A stretch of DNA of 7,135 bases from Chloroflexota bacterium (lineage in GTDB: Bacteria; Chloroflexota; Dehalococcoidia; Lucifugimonadales; Lucifugimonadaceae): positions 1 through 7,135 of the forward strand of contig VXTA01000238.1 of assembly GCA_009837685.1 (NCBI GenBank). The letters run 5' to 3'. Below the pieces are notes generated by a model that did not search any database, had not been told where the DNA came from, and was given only the letters and a program-made list of their open reading frames with translations. This document shows, piece by piece, positions 1 to 5,478 of the stretch; within the stretch, counting starts at the first letter, position 1; every line of letters begins with the position of its first letter. Both the position numbers and the translations under genes were made by a program.

Positions 1-691
1 CTTCTTGATAACCGGGTTGATGTTCATCGCGTTCCTGATGATGAGTGGTGTCACCGTAACCGGGCAAGCGGTGTCTAAGAGTCGACGGGAGGAGAAGGTG
101 CTCAGCGCGGTTTGGGAAGGGTTGCGCTACTCGGCTCGCAACCGGACGATACTGATCCTGTTTGTGTTGTTGCTCGCGACGACGATGACTTCGATGTCAT
201 TCCGCTCGCTGATGCCAGCGCAGGTAGACCTTATCTTTGGAGGTGGTCCCACAGAGCTGGGAATATTAATGAGTATGATCGGCGTGGGCGCGCTGCTGGG
301 TTCGCTATTCATCGCCGGGCTCACAGAAAATGTTCAACGCGGCGTAGTCTTGTTGGTCTGCACGGGCCTGTCAGCGGCAGCGATTTTAGTGTCTACCTTC
401 GTCGCGTTCTTCTTTATCGCGATGTTTGCAATGATGGTGCTCGGATTGGGCGATGCGGGCAGACGGTCGCTGAACGCATCGATGCTGATGGAGCAGGCGG
501 ATGAAGATCATCGGGGGCGTGTGATGGGCATCTACATGCTGAACTTTGGGCTGACGCCGATCGGGGCGATACCGTTGGGGATATTGGCGGAGGCGACGGA
601 TATTCGAGTGGCGTTCGCGGTGGCGGGTATCGTCCTCGCAGTTGCAGTTTTATTGACTTGGGTGTTAACGCCGCGGATCAGAAACCTATAA
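1..691 (+). CDS. MFS exporter, C-terminal half (5' end outside window)
   Basis: This is the C-terminal half of a major-facilitator membrane transporter of the MFS_3/DHA3 type (EntS-like or macrolide-efflux-like), which would export small molecules using the proton gradient. The frame is open through the left edge, so the true start is upstream. Aligned with the complete paralogue directly downstream, the visible part begins near residue 188 of about 416, so roughly 560 coding bases are missing. Visible features are several hydrophobic helices, a charged central loop (about window residues 20-45), the MPAQVDLIFGGGP segment, and a HRGRVMGIYML motif typical of this subfamily in the second half. 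By hand alignment about 144 of the last 192 residues match the downstream gene. It ends in TAA one base before the earliest start of that gene, so the two are probably co-transcribed. The substrate cannot be read from sequence. The family call is firm. Truncation is by the window edge, with no sign of a pseudogene. Confidence 0.88.
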   Translation, partial: FLITGLMFIAFLMMSGVTVTGQAVSKSRREEKVLSAVWEGLRYSARNRTILILFVLLLATTMTSMSFRSLMPAQVDLIFGGGPTELGILMSMIGVGALLGSLFIAGLTENVQRGVVLLVCTGLSAAAILVSTFVAFFFIAMFAMMVLGLGDAGRRSLNASMLMEQADEDHRGRVMGIYMLNFGLTPIGAIPLGILAEATDIRVAFAVAGIVLAVAVLLTWVLTPRIRNL

Positions 692-692
692 A

Positions 693-1943
693 TTGAGGTC
701 GCCGGTAACCAGTGCGAGATTGAGTGGTCGTAGATACACTCGCCGCACGTTTCAATCGCTGGCAAATCCTGAGTATCGCCGCTTCTGGTTCAGCCTCATA
801 TTCCTCATGGCTGGCATCAATATGCAGATGCTGGCACGGGGTCAGTTAGCGTGGGAATTGACGGGCGATGTGTTCTTGGTGGCGTTGGTCAGTTCAGGAT
901 TCGCACCACCGATATTGTTGTTCTCGCTGTTCGGTGGGACGCTCGCCGATCGCTGGAACCGGCGACGAATGATTCAGTATTCGCAACTCGTAGTCAGCTT
1001 GGTCGCAGGGATTGTTGGCGTCACGATCGTTACGGGAGTTGTGAATATCTGGATACTGTTCGGCGCCGCTCTGACTCAAGGTTTTTGTTGGTCGTTTATG
1101 ATGCCGGCACGTCAGGCGATCATTCCGCAATTGGTGGGAGAGCGGGAGATTACAAACGCGATCGCGTTGAACGCTTCTGGTATGGCGCTCATGACTCTTT
1201 CAGGACCTGGGCTCGGCGGCTTGGCATATTCGGCTTTTGGTCCGGCGACTACCTATTTTGTGATGGCAGCCCTGATGTTTGTGGCGTTCGTGTTGATGAC
1301 GACCGTCAAGGTGGAGGGCGTACCGGTGGAGCGGCGGAGGAGAGAAAATATGTTCAGTTCGATTTGGGACGGACTCAAATACTCGTATGGCAATCCAACT
1401 ATCTTCGTGTTGTTGCTGCTGACGTTGGCGACAACCATGACGTCCCAATCGTTCCGACAGTTGATGCCGGCTCAAGTTGATCTGATATTCGGCGGCGGTC
1501 CGACTCAATTGGGCATCTTGATGAGCATGATCGGTGTCGGCGCGTTACTCGGCTCATTGTTTATGGCCGGATTGTCCGAGAACATGAAACGTGGTGTGGT
1601 CTTGTTAGTCGCCAGCGGATTGTCGGCGGTTGCGATACTGGTCTCGACGTACGTGACGGTTTTTCTGATAGCGATTTTCGCGATGCTGGTGCTGGGGATC
1701 GGAGATTCGGGACGTCGGGCGTTGAATTCTGGTTTGCTGTTGGAGCAAGCGGATGCGGAGCATAGAGGAAGGGTGATGGGGATCTATATGCTGAACTTCG
1801 GATTGCGTCCGATAGGCGCGATACCGCTCGGCATCTTGGCTGAACGCACCAGTATTCAGTTGGCGTTCGCGGTTGCGGGCATCCTGTTGGCTGTCAGCGT
1901 CATCGCGACGTGGGTATTTGCGCCTTTCATACGACGGTTGTGA
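693..1943 (+). CDS. MFS exporter (MFS_3/DHA3 family), second tandem copy
   Basis: A complete 416-residue integral membrane transporter, the usual length for 12-helix DHA3-type exporters such as EntS (enterobactin export) and MefA-like drug efflux proteins. The N-terminus is cytoplasmic and basic, followed by NPEYRRFW, common at the start of this family. MFS motif A is clear between helices 2 and 3 (GGTLADRWNRRRM, residues 81-93). A MPARQAIIPQLV segment follows at 137-148, a charged central loop at about 206-228, and HRGRVMGIYML at 357-367. The start is TTG at 693, one base after the upstream stop. An in-frame TTG at 720 would remove nine residues and is equally possible, and neither has a good ribosome site. 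The gene is a tandem paralogue of the one before it. Neighbouring mutL begins 78 bases later and shows no functional link. The substrate is unknown; drug or siderophore export would be a family-level guess. Confidence 0.9.
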   Translation: MRSPVTSARLSGRRYTRRTFQSLANPEYRRFWFSLIFLMAGINMQMLARGQLAWELTGDVFLVALVSSGFAPPILLFSLFGGTLADRWNRRRMIQYSQLVVSLVAGIVGVTIVTGVVNIWILFGAALTQGFCWSFMMPARQAIIPQLVGEREITNAIALNASGMALMTLSGPGLGGLAYSAFGPATTYFVMAALMFVAFVLMTTVKVEGVPVERRRRENMFSSIWDGLKYSYGNPTIFVLLLLTLATTMTSQSFRQLMPAQVDLIFGGGPTQLGILMSMIGVGALLGSLFMAGLSENMKRGVVLLVASGLSAVAILVSTYVTVFLIAIFAMLVLGIGDSGRRALNSGLLLEQADAEHRGRVMGIYMLNFGLRPIGAIPLGILAERTSIQLAFAVAGILLAVSVIATWVFAPFIRRL

Positions 1944-2021
1944 CATCAGGTGTGATCGTTCCGCGCATTAACCTAAAAGTATTGGACGAAGTCGCGGACG
2001 AATGATCGGTACAGAAATCTA

Positions 2022-3878
2022 ATGCCTATCAAAGTGATGCCAGACGCGCTGGCTTCGCGGGTCGCGGCTGGAGAGGTGGTGGAGCGTCCTGCTTCGGTGG
2101 TCAAGGAGTTGATAGAAAACTCGCTCGACGCGGGTGCCAGTCGGATCGATATAGAGCTGGAGGGCGGTGGCCGGAATCTGATACGAGTTGCGGATGATGG
2201 TCACGGCATTGCGGCGGCGGAGTTGGCTCTAGCCTTTGAGCGGTTCGCCACTAGCAAGGTGGATGAGAGCAGCGATCTGGTTGCGATTCCTACACTGGGT
2301 TTTCGTGGTGAGGCTTTGCCGTCGATCGCGGCGGTGGCTGATGTGACCGCGGTTTCACGACATGTCGAGGCTGAAAGCGGCGCGGAGTGCAATGTGACTT
2401 TCGGGTCTGAGCCGCAGGTGCTGTCCGCTGGCGCTCCGGTCGGGACGTCGGTTACGGTACGTCAATTGTTCCGAAACGTGCCCGCGAGGTTGAAATTCTT
2501 GAGCAGTCCATCGGCAGAGTCGGCTCGGGTGGCAACGCTTGTAGGGCAGATGGCTTTGATCCGCAGCGATGTGCGTTTTCGATTAACCGTCGATGGCGTG
2601 TCGCGATTGAATACACCGGGTGATTTCGACGATGCCGCGGCATTGGCGGCGGTCTACCGAGTCAAGGATCCGTCGGCACTGGTGAACATCTACGCTGATC
2701 TGGATGCTGCGTTCAGCGTCGGCGGGGCTCTAGCGATGCCGAATCTGCACTTCGGGCGGCGATCGCATATCACGATAGCGGTCAACGGGCGGTTGGTCCA
2801 GACGTATCGTCTGACCTACGCGGTGGAACGCGGGTATCAGGGTTTCTTGCCTGACCGACGATTTCCGATGGCTCTGATCAAGGTCCACGCGCCGCTCGAA
2901 GATGTCGATGTCAACGTGCATCCGCAGAAGACCGAGGTGCGATTTCGACGTGAAGGTTTGATCTTCTCAGTCGTTGAGAGGGCAGTCAAAGACGCGTTGG
3001 GTGAACGTGCTGCGGTCCGGCAGTATTCAGATACGCGGATTGCATCATCGTTGACGACGTCTTTGGAGGGTGCGTTTGCGATGCGGCGAGGTTCAGGTTT
3101 CGAGCCTGTAACCGACGTGTCGACTTCCGAAGATGTCGATGAACGCCCCACCAATGTGAATGGCGATCAAACCGCGGGGCACATAACCAAATCGAAACCC
3201 AAAGAACAGTCGAAGTCCAGAAAGCGCTCCTCGCCACAGCCTCCGAGCACGGCACGACATCGCGATGTGTTGCCAGGACTGCGGGTGCTCGGACAGGCGC
3301 AATTGACGTATATCGTTGCGGAGGATGCGAGCGGCGTGTTTCTCGTCGACCAGCACGCGGCCCACGAGCGGGTGAAGTTCGAAGAGATACGGGCGAAAAG
3401 GGCACGTCAGGCGAGTGAATCGCAGGCGTTGCTATCGCCCCAAATGGTTGATCTTACTCCCCAACGTCAGGTCGTCTACAGCGAGGGTGCGCAGTGGTTC
3501 CAAGAATCGGGTTGGGAGATTGAGCCGTTCGGCAGTGGATCGGTTCTGATTCGTGCGGTGCCTCAAGTGCTTGCAGAACGAGCGGCAACGAGCGCCAACG
3601 CCGCGGAGAACGCATTGGTGCGAGTGCTGGATGACATGTCACAGAGTGATGCGCAAAGTTCAGACGCAGATACGATGCCGTGGTCGGAGAGATTGTTGGC
3701 CACGATGGCGTGTCACGCCGCGGTCAGGGCAGGGGACAGCCTGACGCTGGAGAGCTGCGAGGAGATTGTGCGATTGCTTCAAGAGTGCGAGCACCCTCAG
3801 TCGTGCCCGCACGGTAGACCCACGATGTTGCTGCTGACTGGCGAGGCGTTGGAGCGTGAGTTCGGACGCCGGAAGTGA
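2022..3878 (+). CDS. mutL: DNA mismatch repair endonuclease MutL
   Basis: MutL couples mismatch recognition by MutS to strand incision and excision. The 618-residue protein is full length. The N-terminal GHKL ATPase (about 1-330) has AAGEVVERPASVVKEL with the catalytic Glu at E29 and Mg-binding N33, DDGHGI at 58-63, GFRGEAL at 93-99, a GTSVTVRQLFRNVPAR segment at 141-156, and K303 in KTEVRF, matching the ATP-contacting Lys of E. coli MutL. A polar, low-complexity linker rich in Lys, Ser and Pro spans about 331-413. The C-terminal domain has all endonuclease metal motifs: DQHA-x2-E-x4-E at 443-454, ACHAAVRAG at 563-571, and CPHGRPT at 595-601. A QALLSP sequence at 468-473 fits the QxxLxP beta-clamp motif known from Bacillus MutL. 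The protein is thus the nicking type used without MutH or Dam. Start ATG 2022 gives the canonical N-terminus (MPIKVMPDALASRVAAGEVV), although no clear Shine-Dalgarno precedes it. MutS is not in the window. Confidence 0.98.
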   Translation: MPIKVMPDALASRVAAGEVVERPASVVKELIENSLDAGASRIDIELEGGGRNLIRVADDGHGIAAAELALAFERFATSKVDESSDLVAIPTLGFRGEALPSIAAVADVTAVSRHVEAESGAECNVTFGSEPQVLSAGAPVGTSVTVRQLFRNVPARLKFLSSPSAESARVATLVGQMALIRSDVRFRLTVDGVSRLNTPGDFDDAAALAAVYRVKDPSALVNIYADLDAAFSVGGALAMPNLHFGRRSHITIAVNGRLVQTYRLTYAVERGYQGFLPDRRFPMALIKVHAPLEDVDVNVHPQKTEVRFRREGLIFSVVERAVKDALGERAAVRQYSDTRIASSLTTSLEGAFAMRRGSGFEPVTDVSTSEDVDERPTNVNGDQTAGHITKSKPKEQSKSRKRSSPQPPSTARHRDVLPGLRVLGQAQLTYIVAEDASGVFLVDQHAAHERVKFEEIRAKRARQASESQALLSPQMVDLTPQRQVVYSEGAQWFQESGWEIEPFGSGSVLIRAVPQVLAERAATSANAAENALVRVLDDMSQSDAQSSDADTMPWSERLLATMACHAAVRAGDSLTLESCEEIVRLLQECEHPQSCPHGRPTMLLLTGEALEREFGRRK

Positions 3879-3981
3879 GCGATTCATTGCTAACCGTTAG
3901 AATCGGTTGCAAGCACAGTCGCACACCCTCCTCGTAAGGCATTCGTTGAGCATCGACGCCAATCGCGGCGGCGGTTCAGAT

Positions 3982-4851
3982 GTGGAGTTGAACCCTCTCC
4001 GCCGTCTCCAGATATTCCTCGACACCATCAAGTTCGAACACTCGATCTTCGCGCTGCCATTCGCGGTAGCGGCGGCGTTCATGGTGGCTGGAGGATGGCC
4101 GAATTGGGTGCTGTTGGGTTGGGTAATCGTGGCGATGGTGACGTTGCGGACGTTTGCGATGGCGGCGAACCGCCTCGTGGACGCGGAGATCGATCGACGC
4201 AATCCTCGCACCGCGGATCGGGCATTAGCTAGAGGAATCATTGGCAAGCCGGAAGTTATCGGCTACATGGCGGTGTCTGCCGTCGTCTTCGTTGCCGCGG
4301 CGTGGCAGCTCGATCCGCTCGCGTTGATTCTCTCGCCGATACCGATCGTCGTCGCGTTTACGTACCCGTATTTGAAGCGATTCACTTGGTTGGCGCATTT
4401 CGGCATCGGTGCCGTCTACATCATCGTTCCGCCCGCGGTTGCGATCGCTATGACGGGGACGATGCCAGTGGAATTCGTGTTGCTCGGGATCGCGGCATTG
4501 TTTTGGGTATCGGGCTTCGACGTGTTATACGCCATCGCTGACATCGATTTTGACCGTGCGAACGGGCTCCACTCGATACCCGCGCGATTCGGGATCAAGA
4601 GATCGTTACTCATCGCCAAGACGTTGCATCTCGTGACCCTTGTATTCCTAGTCTTATCCGTCTTAACAGGAGACGGAGGGATTTGGGCGGCGATTGGGAT
4701 CGTCGTCGTGGGAGCGTTATTCGCATACGAACATTCGCTGGTAAGGGGGGACGATCTTTCGAAGCTAAATATGGCGTTCTTCACGATGAACGGCATCATC
4801 GCCGTTGTATTTGCGGTATTCGTCGTTCTCGATGAGTTGCTGATCGGTTGA
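3982..4851 (+). CDS. ubiA: UbiA-type polyprenyltransferase (MqnP-like)
   Basis: An integral membrane prenyltransferase that attaches a polyprenyl chain from polyprenyl diphosphate to an aromatic acceptor in quinone synthesis. With a start at GTG 3982 it has 289 residues, normal for the family, and begins like its relatives with a short polar lead then IKFEHSIFALPFA (16-28). The first Asp-rich Mg/diphosphate motif is N63-R-L-V-D67-A-E-I-D71, followed by NPRTADR (74-80). The second motif is YAIADIDFDR (183-192, D187 and D191), followed by GLHSIPARFG. This second motif resembles the MqnP/putative 4-hydroxybenzoate prenyltransferase branch. About eight or nine hydrophobic helices are visible. The frame also allows starts at TTG 3907, TTG 3946 (AAGG six bases upstream) and TTG 3988; the earlier ones add 12-25 polar residues with no family match. 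It lies four bases before ubiX and is surely co-transcribed with it. The menaquinone role is inferred from context; a 4-hydroxybenzoate acceptor is the alternative. Confidence 0.93.
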   Translation: MELNPLRRLQIFLDTIKFEHSIFALPFAVAAAFMVAGGWPNWVLLGWVIVAMVTLRTFAMAANRLVDAEIDRRNPRTADRALARGIIGKPEVIGYMAVSAVVFVAAAWQLDPLALILSPIPIVVAFTYPYLKRFTWLAHFGIGAVYIIVPPAVAIAMTGTMPVEFVLLGIAALFWVSGFDVLYAIADIDFDRANGLHSIPARFGIKRSLLIAKTLHLVTLVFLVLSVLTGDGGIWAAIGIVVVGALFAYEHSLVRGDDLSKLNMAFFTMNGIIAVVFAVFVVLDELLIG

Positions 4852-4855
4852 CCAC

Positions 4856-5467
4856 ATGGCGCGCTACATCGTAGGCATTTCGGGCGCGAGCGGCGCTCCA
4901 TATGTGAGGCGGGTGTTGCAGGTGCTCGTCAACAGCGATCATCAATTGGACTTGGTGGTGACTCGGTCTGGAGCCAAGGTCCTGGAGGTAGAAGAGGGTG
5001 TGAAACTGACGGGGGATGTGGGAGCCAATTTCGGCGAACTCTCCCGGTGGCTCGATCACGACATGGCGAGTCGTGGCGCTTTCCAGTGGCATCACGAGGC
5101 TAACGTGGCCGCAGATATCGCGAGCGGTTCGTGCCACGTCGATGGAATGCTAGTCGCGCCTTGCAGCGGAGGCACATTGGCGCGAATCGCGAATGGGATG
5201 TCGCAGAGCCTGGTGGAGCGCGCCGCGGATGTGACGTTGAAGGAGCGTCGGCGGTTGATTTTGATGACACGAGAGACACCGTTGAGTCTGATCCATCTCC
5301 GCAACATGATTGCCGCCACCGAAGCGGGTGCCGTCGTCCTTCCGGCGTCTCCTGGCTTCTACCACAATCCCGAGACTATCGACGACTTGGTAGATATGAT
5401 CGCTGGCCGCATCCTGTACCACTTGGGTCTGGAAAGCGATCTGCTCCAGGTCTGGGGTGGACGCTAG
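4856..5467 (+). CDS. ubiX: UbiX-type flavin prenyltransferase (MqnM-like)
   Basis: UbiX joins a dimethylallyl group to reduced FMN, making prenylated FMN, the cofactor of UbiD decarboxylases. This soluble 203-residue protein has the family's usual length. It opens with the FMN-binding GISGASG loop (7-13). A second signature, APCSGGTLARIANG (101-114), is followed by LVERAADVTLKERR and TRETPLS (138-144). By eye, the residues assigned to catalysis or phosphate binding in Pseudomonas UbiX appear as S12, E47, R139, Y169 (in GFYHNPETIDDLVD) and R185, so it should be active. ATG 4856 follows the ubiA stop after four bases and places the glycine loop correctly; no Shine-Dalgarno is evident, suggesting translational coupling to ubiA. 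The next gene, encoding the enzyme that uses this cofactor, starts 11 bases after the stop. This close linkage supports a shared pathway, probably late menaquinone synthesis. Confidence 0.96.
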   Translation: MARYIVGISGASGAPYVRRVLQVLVNSDHQLDLVVTRSGAKVLEVEEGVKLTGDVGANFGELSRWLDHDMASRGAFQWHHEANVAADIASGSCHVDGMLVAPCSGGTLARIANGMSQSLVERAADVTLKERRRLILMTRETPLSLIHLRNMIAATEAGAVVLPASPGFYHNPETIDDLVDMIAGRILYHLGLESDLLQVWGGR

Positions 5468-5470
5468 GGA
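5466..5470 (+). promoter_or_regulatory. Candidate ribosome binding site of ubiD
   Basis: AGGGA overlaps the TAG stop of ubiX and lies eight bases before ATG 5479, a normal spacing. It is the best Shine-Dalgarno-like match I found near any start in this window. It favours ATG 5479 over the in-frame ATG at 5494 as the ubiD start. The match is only partial, so confidence is moderate. Confidence 0.45.
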
Positions 5471-5478
5471 TCATCGGC

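Noticed and set aside
1..691. First transporter as a truncated pseudogene
   Set aside because: The frame is open through the left edge with no internal stop or shift, so the missing half is most simply outside the window.
851..1480. Plus-strand open frame inside the second transporter in another frame
   Set aside because: The transporter frame has clear family motifs throughout this stretch, while the alternative is Arg/Asp-rich with no recognisable fold.
1944..2021. Promoter in the gap before mutL
   Set aside because: AT-rich patches such as TAAAAG exist, but I found no -35 box at suitable spacing and no repeat suggesting an operator.
3012..3261. Variable mutL linker as a possible insertion or frameshift
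   Set aside because: Polar, poorly conserved linkers between the ATPase and endonuclease domains are normal for MutL, and the frame continues cleanly into the C-terminal motifs.
3892..3908. Inverted repeat after mutL as a transcription terminator
   Set aside because: The stem is only five base pairs with a seven-base loop and no T-run follows, so it is too weak to call.
4416..4901. Minus-strand open frame of about 161 codons opposite ubiA
   Set aside because: It is the complement of a membrane protein gene, shows no domain, and crosses the tight ubiA-ubiX junction, so it is not a credible separate gene.
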